A stretch of 64,000 bases of DNA from Roseateles saccharophilus (GCF_004342485.1 NZ_SMBU01000016.1:1-64000), one strand, 5' to 3'; shown: positions 1 through 7,827, counted from the first letter of the stretch. A program made the numbers and translations. Notes: generated by a model from the sequence alone, not told the origin.

Positions 1-136
1 GCGCGGGCCAGCTCCAGTCGAAGTCGGCCAGCGGCTTGAACTGACCGATGTGGGCCTCGCGCAGGCGGCGCTCCAGGCTGCGGCGACTGCGCTCCGGGGT
101 GATCTCGGTTTCGGTGCAGGAACTGGGGTTAAGAAC
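1..136 (-). pseudogene. Truncated IS21-family istB (ATPase helper) fragment
   Basis: On the minus strand, bases 1-117 encode a stretch containing [15 protein letters not shown], preceded by an Arg-rich [14 protein letters not shown] segment. This resembles the middle of IstB, the AAA+ helper of IS21-family transposition. The frame runs off the window at base 1. On its upstream side it enters a foreign sequence (the repeat at 101-138) and meets a stop at 137-139. The N-terminal half of IstB and any istA are therefore absent. It is a remnant, not a working gene; the family call rests on the FKPLADFDW-type motif only. Confidence 0.55.
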
Positions 137-138
137 CT
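101..138 (+). repeat. Tn3-type terminal-repeat-like motif, copy 1
   Basis: Contains a variant (GTGCAGGAACTGGGGTTAAG, 114-133) of a motif repeated at 1391-1425 and 1477-1511 in the same direction. Tn3-family terminal repeats end on their inner side with (C/G)TTAAG or GCTAAG, which this matches, but a complete 38-46 bp repeat starting with GGGG is not visible. It sits exactly where the istB frame breaks, so it may mark an insertion or deletion junction. Confidence 0.45.
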
Positions 139-259
139 AGGGTAAGCCCGCGCAAAACACTGCCTCCTTCTCAAGGTGGCCGCCGTGGCCGGCGACGCCT
201 TGCTGGACCTCGGCAATCGGTTTGCGAGCAAGCGCCAGCGGCGCCGAATGCCGCGGCTG

Positions 260-1264
260 TCAGCTCGGCTCCCTCCAAATAGTCCGCTTGTACTCCGGTC
301 TGGCGGAGATTAGCCCCGCTTCCCTGATGAGCCTCGCCACCTCCTCCTGGCTCAGCTGGATGCGGCGCTCAAGGAAGAGTCTGGGTTCAGGAGCTCTGCG
401 GAAGAACGCTGGCCAAGGCGCCTTGTCCTGGACCCACGAAATGTCGAGCTGTTCCGTCCAGACTCGATCGCGCGTCGGCGTCACGGTCAGCACGCCAGCT
501 AGGCAGTGGGCCAGTTCCCGCAACGGTCCTGGCAGCAAATGCCACATGACGCGTGTCAGGGCCGCGTTTTCGCCACCGAGCGTGCCCGGCATGTTCTCGT
601 CAAGCGTGATGAGGCACCAATACCGACAGTCCGCCGGACGATGAGCGAACTCCGGCACCACCTGCCAATACGCCATGCCTGCGCCGCCCTGGCGCGTGTC
701 GATTGCGATCGACGACCACCCCGAGGCAGTCAGTCTTGCGGAGTCGGCGACCGTCGCTGCGCTCGCATGCCACGGCTCCCATCGTCCGGTGATCGCGTCG
801 AAGACTTCCACGTGCTCCAGCAGCACCCCGCCGACATGGAAGTCGCTGCTGTCCTCTTCGACGCCGCCCACCTTCCAGATCAGCTCGGCTCGGCCGGGCA
901 AGTGATCGTCCTCAGCGAAGGTCCATCCCTCAAGGGACCGATGAACGGTGCCGCGAGGGACCCTCATCAAGACCATTGGATGCTCCGATGCCCGAGTGCG
1001 CCAGTCCTGAAGGCCGTCCTTGAAGGTGCGCCAGAAGGACAGACGGAAGATGGCTTGGTGGGGCGCGCGGCGCTCATCGGCGGCGAGCAGCTCAACGTGC
1101 GGGTGCCGGTCGCCTGTGTCCCAGCGTCTGGGCCGAAGCAACGTATCTCGCCGGATGGTGCGTACTCCCATCAACGAATCGACCCTGTAGAAGAAGTCGT
1201 CGGGTTGTTCGGTATCGACGTCTTGAATCTGGCGCCAGAACTGAGCTTCGGCGTTGGTCCTCAT
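260..1264 (-). CDS. Hypothetical protein, 334 aa
   Basis: I do not recognise this protein. It is rich in Trp, Arg and acidic residues, with no signal peptide, membrane span or obvious catalytic motif. The ATG at 1264 is the first start in a long frame with normal codon use, and the competing plus-strand frames over the same bases look like shadows. It lies alone between terminal-repeat-like copies 1 and 2, which suggests it entered as cargo of a small transposable unit. It is probably a soluble cytoplasmic protein. Confidence 0.6.
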   Translation of the reverse strand: MRTNAEAQFWRQIQDVDTEQPDDFFYRVDSLMGVRTIRRDTLLRPRRWDTGDRHPHVELLAADERRAPHQAIFRLSFWRTFKDGLQDWRTRASEHPMVLMRVPRGTVHRSLEGWTFAEDDHLPGRAELIWKVGGVEEDSSDFHVGGVLLEHVEVFDAITGRWEPWHASAATVADSARLTASGWSSIAIDTRQGGAGMAYWQVVPEFAHRPADCRYWCLITLDENMPGTLGGENAALTRVMWHLLPGPLRELAHCLAGVLTVTPTRDRVWTEQLDISWVQDKAPWPAFFRRAPEPRLFLERRIQLSQEEVARLIREAGLISARPEYKRTIWREPS

Positions 1265-1390
1265 GTCCTAAATCCCATGACCAAGTCAGTCCCCCGGAGG
1301 GCGTCGGAATGACGCCGTGGCAACGATAACGCCGCGCGCATCGCTTCGGACCACGGGCATCACGATGTGCGAGGACCGCTCGGTAAATAG

Positions 1391-1425
1391 CCCGCGTCGT
1401 TTTCGGTGCAAAAACTGGGGTTAAG
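1391..1425 (+). repeat. Tn3-type terminal-repeat-like motif, copy 2
   Basis: Reads CCCGCGTCGTTTTCG at 1391-1405 and ends GTGCAAAAACTGGGGTTAAG at 1406-1425. It shares its first 14 bases with copy 3, 86 bp further on. The TTAAG end points right, toward the KfrA/TnpT-like gene. Confidence 0.5.
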
Positions 1426-1476
1426 ACGGCGCAGCTTCTAATTAAATCAACAACTTACGATATTTGCCAAAAACCG

Positions 1477-1511
1477 CCCGCGTCGTTTTACGTGCAAAAC
1501 ATGGGGTTAAG
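1477..1511 (+). repeat. Tn3-type terminal-repeat-like motif, copy 3
   Basis: Near-identical to copy 2 (CCCGCGTCGTTTT, then CGTGCAAAACATGGGGTTAAG-like sequence) and in the same direction. It lies 18 bp outside the stop codon of the TnpT/KfrA-like gene, the place expected for a transposon end. An AT-rich stretch (1428-1470) separates copies 2 and 3. Confidence 0.5.
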
Positions 1512-1529
1512 GTCACCAGCAATGAGGTG

Positions 1530-2576
1530 TCAGCCGGTCGACGCGGCCTTGCCTTTGGACTTGCTCGCCGGCGACTGCCCGATGCGTTCCAGCACGCCCT
1601 TCACGACGTCGGCTTGCGTCTGGGCGGCTGCCTCGGCGGCCGCCAACAACCGCTCAAGCTCGCCGTTTCGGCGCTCGAGCGCCTCGGCCGTTGATTGGAG
1701 GGTTTCGTACTGCCGCACGGCTTGAAGGGCTTGGGCGCGGAGGTCTTCGACGAGCTGGTTCTGGACCGCCAGGCGCTCACCGGCCGTCTTCAGGTCACGG
1801 AGTTGCTCATCGAGCTGCCTGCGCTCAGCACGCGCGGCGGTCAGCAGCGCCAAGGCGTCTACCTTTTCCTGCAGCGCCGTCCGAAGTTCGCCCTGTTTGC
1901 TGGCCAGCGCTTCAGTCGCCGTCGCTACCTCTCGCTGCAGGTACTGCAACTGTTGCTCGTGCTGACGTGCTTCGCGATCCCGCTGCTCCTTCGATGCCGC
2001 ACGGAAGTGGTCGAGCGCCTGGTGGGCGTGCTCGTGTTGCTTGCCGAGCTCCACGGCATGGGCCTTGGCGGCAGCAAGCTGTTCCTGCAGCGCGGTCACC
2101 TGCGTCGTCAACTGTCCCGTCGTCTGAGCGTGCTCAAGGCGAAGGACATCCAGCTCGCCCTGAACGCGCAGCCCCGCTGCCTTGGCGTCAGCCGCCTCTA
2201 CTTGTCGGGCTTCAGCCTGGCGCAGTGAGGCTTGTGACTCGGCCAGCGCTTTCTCACGCGCCTCGGTGAGGCGCTTGACCTCTGCAGCGTGCCCTTCCTT
2301 CAGCACGTCGAAGCGCTCTTGCGATTCGAGCTCCAGACGGGCTGCCAGGTTGTTGACCAATGCCTGCAGCTGCTCGCTGACGGAGGTCCGTGGTGCCTGA
2401 CTACCCCCGCCACCTTCTTCGTCCTCGATTTCCTTGACCAGGCGCGAGATGGTGCTTTTTGAGCCGGTGTTACCGAGGTGAATGCGGATGGCATCAATGG
2501 ACGGGTGGTGCCCGGCCTTCAACAACGCCAGTCTCGCCGCCTGCACTTCGCGCTTCGTGATGCCTGATCTCGCCAT
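1530..2576 (-). CDS. KfrA/TnpT-like DNA-binding coiled-coil protein
   Basis: The 348-residue product starts MARSGITKREVQ and continues with a winged-helix-like segment typical of KfrA N-terminal domains (key stretch SIDAIRIHLGNTGSKSTI). A very long Glu/Gln/Ala/Leu coiled coil follows, from about residue 80 to the end, and the tail is Lys-rich. KfrA proteins are plasmid nucleoid/partition proteins that repress their own promoter. TnpT, the cointegrate-resolution accessory factor of Tn4651-type transposons, has the same build. The repeat-like transposon end just past the stop favours TnpT. The ATG at 2576 is preferred to a TTG at 2588, which lies in the operator repeats. Confidence 0.75.
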   Translation of the reverse strand: MARSGITKREVQAARLALLKAGHHPSIDAIRIHLGNTGSKSTISRLVKEIEDEEGGGGSQAPRTSVSEQLQALVNNLAARLELESQERFDVLKEGHAAEVKRLTEAREKALAESQASLRQAEARQVEAADAKAAGLRVQGELDVLRLEHAQTTGQLTTQVTALQEQLAAAKAHAVELGKQHEHAHQALDHFRAASKEQRDREARQHEQQLQYLQREVATATEALASKQGELRTALQEKVDALALLTAARAERRQLDEQLRDLKTAGERLAVQNQLVEDLRAQALQAVRQYETLQSTAEALERRNGELERLLAAAEAAAQTQADVVKGVLERIGQSPASKSKGKAASTG

Positions 2577-2881
2577 GTCTGCCACCAATTACGTATGTGG
2601 TACGTAACGACAGTATTACGTAACACGAAATGCACGTCAACGGCGAATCGTCCTCCTGGCCGGCACGTTAGATAATTGGAAGTTATCTGTTCTGCTAGGA
2701 CTCGGACTCCATCAGCGGGCGCTTTGGACGCACGAAACCCTGAAAATCTCAAGGTTGAGAAGGCGGGGCGAACGGCATGGGGAGTCCGCTGCCATCAACG
2801 CGGCAGCGCAGACGGCGCTCAGAACTGATGAGACCTGGAAAAGGTGCCGGGCCCGCGGGACTCGCCTGCTGCCGCCAACGT
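2577..2881. other. Intergenic region: operator repeats and a 6+6 inverted repeat
   Basis: No convincing gene was found here. The stretch holds the TACGTA repeats near 2600 and a perfect inverted repeat, AGATAA-N7-TTATCT, at 2670-2688. That repeat has the size of a tyrosine-recombinase core site, such as the rst site that lies beside tnpT in Tn4651-type transposons. The tnpS recombinase gene that would normally lie across this site is missing; the next gene belongs to an unrelated operon. Confidence 0.4.
2588..2623 (-). promoter_or_regulatory. TTACGTA operator repeats upstream of kfrA/tnpT-like gene
   Basis: Three copies of a TACGTA-centred palindrome lie within 36 bp: TTACGTA at 2589-2595, TACGTAA at 2601-2607 and TTACGTAA at 2616-2623. 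They start 12 bp upstream of the ATG, where a self-repressor of the KfrA class would be expected to bind. The role is inferred from position and symmetry. Confidence 0.6.
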
Positions 2882-3619
2882 TCAACCGACGTTTTCCTGG
2901 TGCGTCTTGACGGCGCTGTAGACCTTCATGCAGACAGCTTGAATGGCCTCGATCGCCTGGTTCCTGTCGGGGGGTGGAGGAGTTCCCTGGTTTGTCACCG
3001 AGTGCTGAAGCGCGCCGCAGTACTCGGCCAGCACGTCGTCGATCTCTTCCAACATCCCGGTTATCGACGCGCGCAACGGCTGATCGATGAGGTTGAAGGC
3101 CATGAAAGCGACCGAGAGCTTCCCGCTCTCTTCCATCTGATCAGTCCAAAAGCTCTGCACGGCGTTGGCGGCCCACTTGCTGTCCGGCAGTGTCGCGCAC
3201 AGCGTGGTTGTGGACTTTAGGAAAGGCTCGATGGACACCGGTGCCACGACCTTGCGCAGCCAGAAGTCATCAACGATCGATTGACGTCGGGCCCGGCCGT
3301 CCTTTTTGCGGTTGTAAAACAGAGTGCCCAGCGACACTGCCAAGGCAAGCACGCTGACCGACAACGCCGGAACCGTCGGCAGCATCTTGTCCCAAGCGCT
3401 CTCCCGGGCCGGCTGACAAATGACCACCTGCTGGGCGCCACCGCCAACGGTCGAACAGCCGTCCGGCAGGACGAGCTGGGCTGGCGATGTGGGAGTGGAT
3501 GCCGCTGCCGCGGGGACCGCAGTTGGAGCTGGCGGCGCGGGGCTCGTTGCGGATTGAAGACCTGGGTTGGGCGCTGCAGCTGTGGCGGGCTGCGCGGCTG
3601 GCGCCGCAGCTGTCGTCAA
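2882..3619 (-). CDS. Single-pass membrane protein of the STAS/ATPase triad
   Basis: The 245-residue product has a Pro/Ala/Thr-rich, low-complexity N-terminus (residues 1-60) and a short Cys-containing stretch (GCSTVGGGAQQVVIC). One hydrophobic span at about residues 82-104 is followed by the basic cluster NRKKDGRARR, and then a soluble helical C-terminal domain. No known family was recognised. It is the last gene of a three-gene minus-strand operon, 9 bp downstream of the DUF4325 gene. The basic residues after the span suggest a cytoplasmic C-terminal domain, so it could be an output or sensor subunit at the membrane. Function is unknown. Confidence 0.6.
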   Translation of the reverse strand: MTTAAAPAAQPATAAAPNPGLQSATSPAPPAPTAVPAAAASTPTSPAQLVLPDGCSTVGGGAQQVVICQPARESAWDKMLPTVPALSVSVLALAVSLGTLFYNRKKDGRARRQSIVDDFWLRKVVAPVSIEPFLKSTTTLCATLPDSKWAANAVQSFWTDQMEESGKLSVAFMAFNLIDQPLRASITGMLEEIDDVLAEYCGALQHSVTNQGTPPPPDRNQAIEAIQAVCMKVYSAVKTHQENVG

Positions 3620-3628
3620 GACGGCGCC

Positions 3629-3949
3629 TCAGCTGAAGAGGTTACGGCTCTGAAGCGCGCGAAGGACGTACCCGTCCATCACCTCACGCAGAAACTCGGG
3701 AGAATCGAAATGGAACCGGCGGTAGAAGGCTTCCTTCGTACCAGCACGGACCACGCTCGGGCCGAACAGGCCGAGGAAGAAAGAACTGCTGATGGTGTAC
3801 GTCGACGTCGGGATGCGGACCTCCACGGGCGAACCGTTGGAGTCCAAGGTATCCAAGTCGAGGTCGCGACGAAGCGACGCGCCCCTGTCCCGGCCTGTGT
3901 AGACCGGGCCTTCAATGCGGCCGAAATCGATCAAGTTTGCGGTTGTCAT
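3629..3949 (-). CDS. STAS-like protein (DUF4325)
   Basis: The 106-residue protein contains TYTISSSFFLGLFGPSV followed by REAFYRRFHF-like sequence (FYRRFHF), the hallmark of the DUF4325 STAS-like family. STAS folds work as anti-sigma antagonists or phospho-switches next to GHKL kinases. Its start overlaps the upstream ATPase stop as ATGA (3946-3949), so the two are translationally coupled and very probably form a functional pair. Members of this family often sit beside such ATPases in variable islands; their role is not established. Confidence 0.75.
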   Translation of the reverse strand: MTTANLIDFGRIEGPVYTGRDRGASLRRDLDLDTLDSNGSPVEVRIPTSTYTISSSFFLGLFGPSVVRAGTKEAFYRRFHFDSPEFLREVMDGYVLRALQSRNLFS

Positions 3950-5292
3950 GTTGCGTCTCCCGTGCTAGTGGCCTGTGTGCTCTTTGCTGTCGAGAGGGGG
4001 AACTTCACGCTGATGAGCGTACCAGGGAAGGATACCCCGGCAAGCTGACGGACATATGTAGGATCGGGCCGCTCTCGCAGATCGTTCTTGTCGTTGAAGG
4101 CAATCGTCCTCAAACCGGTCTCGCTCGTGAGCATCTTGTACTTGCCGTCGAAGGCGATGTAGGTCGATCCGGACAGGATGATCATGCGGGCCTGGGCCGA
4201 GTCGCCGTTCGAACATTCCGAATGTACGCGCTGGAAAAACTCGATCAGATCCCCTGAGCCGTTGCCCCGGGTGCTGTCGGCGGACACGTTCTTGGTGCTG
4301 ACCCCGCCCTGCAGCGACAGCAAGGTGTACAGGTCTTCCTTACGCCAGGTTTTCCCGAAGAGCCGCTTCTTGGTGTGCAGGTCCATGTAGGTCTGAATCT
4401 GGTCGCGCGTCCAGTGGCCGTCGGGCAACCGTTCGAACGTCTCAGCAATGCTCGCCCCGAAATTGAAGATCGTGATCTCACACATGGGGGTGGCGAGCTG
4501 GGTATCCAAGTACCCCTGGATGGACCAGTCGAACATGCCGGAGTGCTCCTCGACGTTGTCCAGGATCTCGCCGACGTAGTTGCACAGCCGGCCGCGCGCC
4601 GCCGGCGTCATGGTGCGGCCGATGGTTTTGAGGCACTTGTTGATGTGGTCGGAGAACCTCACCGTGACCTTCGTCTTGCGGTCGGCTTCCCGCGGGCGCA
4701 TGGCCCGCACGTAGTGCTTGCAGCGCTCATCGAACAGCAGCAGCCGGTCGCCGTCGACTTTGGAGAGGTACTCGTGCTCGACCTTCAGCCGTTTGATGAC
4801 GCCGAGCGCCCGGACGAAGCGGACATGGGCCGGGTCACTGGGAAAGTTGCCGCGCCACCGGATCACCCGCTTGCTGCGCCGAGCCTGCGTGTCCAGTTCG
4901 TCGACGAGGACATCCAGCAGCGCGTTGGCGCCCAGGTCGTACTGGGTCAACCGGCTGAAATCGATGTAGACGTCGTTCAGCCCCTCGTACGCCATGGCCC
5001 GAGCGAGATGAGACAGGCTGCCCAGCGCCTGTTCGGGCGACTCCATGACCGAGAAGCCCGGCGGCAAGCGGAAGCCGACGCGGCGCTTGATCTTCGTGGG
5101 CTTGGCGGGCTGCGGTGCCATGCCAGCGACCATCCGCACAATCACGGAACGTCGGCCGAAGGCCGCACTCAGCGCCAGGTCGGACTGCAGCGCGCGGACA
5201 AGGGTCTTGGCGCGGCGACGCAGCCAGCGGGCATCCTTGTTGGCCCGCTTGTTCCGTAGGTAAAGCGGTATGTTGCGCTTGGCGAGATGCAT
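3946..5292 (-). CDS. GHKL-type ATP-binding protein with STAS-like N-terminal region
   Basis: The 448-residue product has a basic N-terminus and a STAS-like beta-alpha segment near residue 115 (VYIDFSRLTQYDLGANALL). Its C-terminal half carries histidine-kinase-type ATPase motifs: the N box GEILDNVEEHS at about residue 250, a degenerate G1-like FNFGASIAETF, and the Gly-rich RGNGSGDLIEFF at about 340. No phospho-accepting His domain or receiver is present. It therefore resembles an anti-sigma-type or stand-alone GHKL switch rather than a sensor kinase. It is the first gene of the triad and overlaps the DUF4325 gene by 4 bp. Confidence 0.7.
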   Translation of the reverse strand: MHLAKRNIPLYLRNKRANKDARWLRRRAKTLVRALQSDLALSAAFGRRSVIVRMVAGMAPQPAKPTKIKRRVGFRLPPGFSVMESPEQALGSLSHLARAMAYEGLNDVYIDFSRLTQYDLGANALLDVLVDELDTQARRSKRVIRWRGNFPSDPAHVRFVRALGVIKRLKVEHEYLSKVDGDRLLLFDERCKHYVRAMRPREADRKTKVTVRFSDHINKCLKTIGRTMTPAARGRLCNYVGEILDNVEEHSGMFDWSIQGYLDTQLATPMCEITIFNFGASIAETFERLPDGHWTRDQIQTYMDLHTKKRLFGKTWRKEDLYTLLSLQGGVSTKNVSADSTRGNGSGDLIEFFQRVHSECSNGDSAQARMIILSGSTYIAFDGKYKMLTSETGLRTIAFNDKNDLRERPDPTYVRQLAGVSFPGTLISVKFPLSTAKSTQATSTGDAT

Positions 5293-5472
5293 GCGATGAA
5301 AAGGCGCGGCGGTCGGGCGTTCAGACTCTGCCGGCTTTTTCCTCCCTGCCTGGCATGCCTGTCGCCGGCATCAGGTGCGATGCCTGACGCCTGACCTTGT
5401 TCTAGGGGTGGCCGAGTGTAGGACCGCCGGCATCGATGCCTGGTGGCGCGCGCCTAGGCATTTCCCGATGCC

Positions 5473-6153
5473 CTAGTAGGTGCCGTACGCGACCCTGGTC
5501 AGGTGGTCGCTCAGCAACGCGATGCCGTCGGGCTGGTCGACGAGGTCCAGCGGCGTGCAGCCCAGGGTGACCGCAGGCTGGATGAGCCAGTCAGCCAGCC
5601 ATGCCTCAGTGTCGTGGGCGCCGAGCATCCTGGACACATTGAGCAACTGCGCATAAGCAGGGGTGGCAGCGAACGCCTCCAGCCGGCGCATCAGCGAGCG
5701 CTGGGCAACCAAGAAGGTACGGATCTCGCTGGAGATGGCCGGCTTGGGCCTGTTGCGGCGAATCCTGCCAGCGCAGGCGCGGGTCGAGCGGCGCGGTCCA
5801 CGGGCCGCGCGCAGCTTCCTGACGTCGGCCTTGAGCTCGAGTCGTTCGCTGAAGGACAGGCGCTGGGTCGCAGGCCGCCAGAACTGCTCGGCACCCACGG
5901 CGCGCATGGCGTCCCAATCGACCTCCTCCCTACGCTCGGCGATGGCTGCCTCCCAGACTTGCAAAGACCCCAGCGACACCGCGCGGCGGGCGCCGACGTG
6001 CTCGAGCAGCGCGCCCAGCAAAAGCGCCCGCTGGGTGTCGTCAAGACACAGCTTGCCACCGACGATCTCCAGCCGCCCGGGCAAGTCGTGATGGCGGTGC
6101 ATTTCTTCGGCGCTCCAGGGTCGGCCCAACAGGCGTATGTCGAGAGGTTCCAT
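5473..6153 (-). CDS. DUF2384 (MbcA/ParS toxin-binding)-like two-domain protein
   Basis: The 226-residue protein ends in TPLDLVDQPDGIALLSDHL-RVAYGTY, matching the toxin-binding tail of MbcA/ParS/Xre antitoxins. Residues 1-90 form a separate domain around LPGRLEIVGGKLCLDD and ALLEHVGARRAVSLG that I do not recognise as an HTH. A strong AAGGAG lies 8 bp before the ATG. It is the last gene of a three-gene operon and has no RES toxin beside it; the nearest one is 3.3 kb away on the other strand. Confidence 0.6.
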   Translation of the reverse strand: MEPLDIRLLGRPWSAEEMHRHHDLPGRLEIVGGKLCLDDTQRALLLGALLEHVGARRAVSLGSLQVWEAAIAERREEVDWDAMRAVGAEQFWRPATQRLSFSERLELKADVRKLRAARGPRRSTRACAGRIRRNRPKPAISSEIRTFLVAQRSLMRRLEAFAATPAYAQLLNVSRMLGAHDTEAWLADWLIQPAVTLGCTPLDLVDQPDGIALLSDHLTRVAYGTY

Positions 6154-6185
6154 GTCCTCAACTCCTTGAAGTAGCTATTGAGTGT

Positions 6186-6557
6186 TCAAGTAGCGACTCG
6201 TCTGATCATTTCTTCCCAAGTGGCGTCGCTGACATCGAGGGTGTCAGTGCGGCCGAGGAGCTGCGCGGCAGCAGCTTGCAGCACGCCCCTCTCCAGTTGG
6301 CCAGCTTCTGGCGGCGCAAGGAGCGAGTACAGACGGCCGGACGTCGTGGTCACGGTACGGCTCGCAAGGTCGACGGATTCGACGGCCGACGTCACGCGGG
6401 CGATCCCGCCGTTTCTCAGGGTGACGAGGTGCCGGTCTCCACAAGGCAGTCGCACCAGCCGCCAGGATTGCACCTTCATGTCCGGCTGCTCCTCGACCGG
6501 TGGCACGTCACGCTCGTTGACGAGCATGAATCCTAGGCCGCGGCTTTCTGAGGGCAT
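6186..6557 (-). CDS. Hypothetical protein, 123 aa
   Basis: I do not recognise this small soluble protein. It contains LRNGGIARVTSAVESVDLAS and ends DATWEEMIRRVAT. A clear GGAGG stands 7 bp before the ATG. Its start is 2 bp beyond the stop of the upstream gene and its stop is 32 bp before the DUF2384-like gene, so the three genes form one operon. A role alongside the DUF2384 protein is possible, but nothing in the sequence shows it. Confidence 0.6.
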   Translation of the reverse strand: MPSESRGLGFMLVNERDVPPVEEQPDMKVQSWRLVRLPCGDRHLVTLRNGGIARVTSAVESVDLASRTVTTTSGRLYSLLAPPEAGQLERGVLQAAAAQLLGRTDTLDVSDATWEEMIRRVAT

Positions 6558-6559
6558 CG

Positions 6560-7093
6560 TCAGGCCTCCGGGTTACGGGCGCGGCTAGCCGGACGCGAAC
6601 CTCGAGCCCTGGGAACCGGTGGGCTCGCGTTGGCGACGCCCACCTTCAGCAGCAACTCCCTTTGGACAGGTTCAACGTGCTCGGGGATGAGCCCACAATC
6701 AAACGTCTCCCCCGAAACGTCGTACAGGGCGACGTGCTGACCACTGACGGAGCGATGCAGCCAGACCTCTCGGACCTCCCGTGAGGACCACTGGCCCGAC
6801 GGTGATTGCCAGGCCGGCATCATGCAGACGATGCCCTTGACCTGCGAGGCATCCAGTGATCGCAACAGCTCTGCCAGGTCGATATCCCAGGCGATGCACA
6901 AGGTGCGGGTCATGCGGCACTCGGGTTCGTCTGCGTCGGCGATCTCCATCGACAGCAAGAACCAAGGGGCATGGAGCGTCAACTCGACCATTCGCCAGTG
7001 CTGTGAGCCGGGACGATCCAGGGCCGGCGGCATCGGAAACTGGTACTCGGGGTGGGAGACAAACATGCAGGAAGCAGCGGCGGATGGTGCCAT
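6560..7093 (-). CDS. Hypothetical protein, 177 aa
   Basis: I do not recognise this protein. It has acidic and aromatic patches (LTLHAPWFLLSMEIADADEP, IAWDIDLAELLRSLDASQ) and a disordered Arg/Pro-rich tail. No signal peptide or membrane span is visible. A second in-frame ATG at 7066 is possible because neither start has a strong ribosome site. It heads the three-gene operon that ends with the DUF2384-like gene and is divergent from the Xre gene at 7204. Confidence 0.55.
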   Translation of the reverse strand: MAPSAAASCMFVSHPEYQFPMPPALDRPGSQHWRMVELTLHAPWFLLSMEIADADEPECRMTRTLCIAWDIDLAELLRSLDASQVKGIVCMMPAWQSPSGQWSSREVREVWLHRSVSGQHVALYDVSGETFDCGLIPEHVEPVQRELLLKVGVANASPPVPRARGSRPASRARNPEA

Positions 7094-7154
7094 CCGTCGG
7101 TGGAAGGGTTGAGCTGGCGCGCATTGTTCGGACGTCGTGGTCAGATTCAGTTTC

Positions 7155-7181
7155 CGAATACGGTTGAACTTCGAATACGGT
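7155..7181 (+). repeat. Tandem direct repeat CGAATACGGT, candidate operator
   Basis: CGAATACGGT occurs at 7155-7164 and again at 7172-7181, a 17-bp period. The repeats lie 23 bp upstream of the Xre gene start, in the divergent promoter region. They are well placed as the binding site of that regulator or of the operon on the minus strand. Confidence 0.5.
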
Positions 7182-7203
7182 GTCGCCGCTCAAAAGCGTC
7201 CCC

Positions 7204-7539
7204 ATGGCCAAGACCCTGCACACCCGACACAACAAGATCTTCCTGAAGATGCTCCGGGAGCTGCGCGAGTCCCGCGGCCTGCGCCAGACTGACCTGGCGG
7301 ACCTGCTCGGCCACAGCCAAGCCACGGTGAGCAACGTCGAACGCGGCGAGAGGCGGCTCGATGTCATCGAGTTGCGCGACTGGCTGGATGCGTTGAACGA
7401 GAAGTTCGCTGATTTCACGTCCAAGTTGGACGACGAGCTCCTTCGCCTGGGTGGACCGCGGCTGCGGATCGTGCACCCGAAGGGCAACCGTGCACGTCAT
7501 GTGCTGAGTCAGATGCTGAGGGTGGTGCGGTCGAAGTGA
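7204..7539 (+). CDS. Xre-family helix-turn-helix regulator
   Basis: The 111-residue protein has an Xre HTH at about residues 16-60: LRQTDLADLLGHSQATVSNV with the following ERGERRLDVIELRDW. The ATG at 7204 (MAKTLHTRH) is preferred to the upstream in-frame start at 7180, which lies inside the direct-repeat operator. Its HTH and following LDV-EL-W segment align with the protein encoded at 7561-7827, so the two are diverged paralogues. It probably represses its own promoter through the CGAATACGGT repeats. Confidence 0.8.
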   Translation: MAKTLHTRHNKIFLKMLRELRESRGLRQTDLADLLGHSQATVSNVERGERRLDVIELRDWLDALNEKFADFTSKLDDELLRLGGPRLRIVHPKGNRARHVLSQMLRVVRSK

Positions 7540-7560
7540 GCCGCTGGAAAACGCCGATGG

Positions 7561-7827
7561 TCAGTGCAGCCGGTCGGGTCTGCGGCCGACGCACTCGTCC
7601 AGCCTGCCCATAAACTCGGTGAGGGATGACCCACAGGCGAACGCCCATCGCTGAAGCTCAAGGACGTCAACGCGACGCTGGCCGGCCTCACCCGCAGCTA
7701 CGTTGGCTGCCGGCACACCGAGTCTGCCGGCCAGCGCTTGGTGACTGAGGCCGGCTTGCTCACGAAGCTGAATGAGCGCTTCCAGAAACGCCGCGTAGGC
7801 TGCACGGGACCTGCGCGCCGGTGTCAC
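7561..7827 (-). CDS. Xre-family HTH protein (GTG start)
   Basis: An 88-residue protein starting at a GTG that overlaps the upstream stop as GTGA (7824-7827). Its HTH region reads LREQAGLSHQALAGRLGVPA followed by EAGQRRVDVLELQRW. It is paralogous to the protein at 7204-7539 (shared LRE-x2-GL, RRLDV/RRVDV, EL-x2-W). The longer frame upstream of this start is antisense or out-of-frame sequence over the neighbouring gene and is not used. It is translationally coupled to the Xre gene before it. Confidence 0.65.
   Translation of the reverse strand: MTPARRSRAAYAAFLEALIQLREQAGLSHQALAGRLGVPAANVAAGEAGQRRVDVLELQRWAFACGSSLTEFMGRLDECVGRRPDRLH

Noticed and set aside
2670-2688. Resemblance of AGATAA-N7-TTATCT to a loxP arm
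   Set aside because: The similarity is limited to ATAACTTC-like bases and arm length is only 6; a transposon resolution site is a simpler reading.
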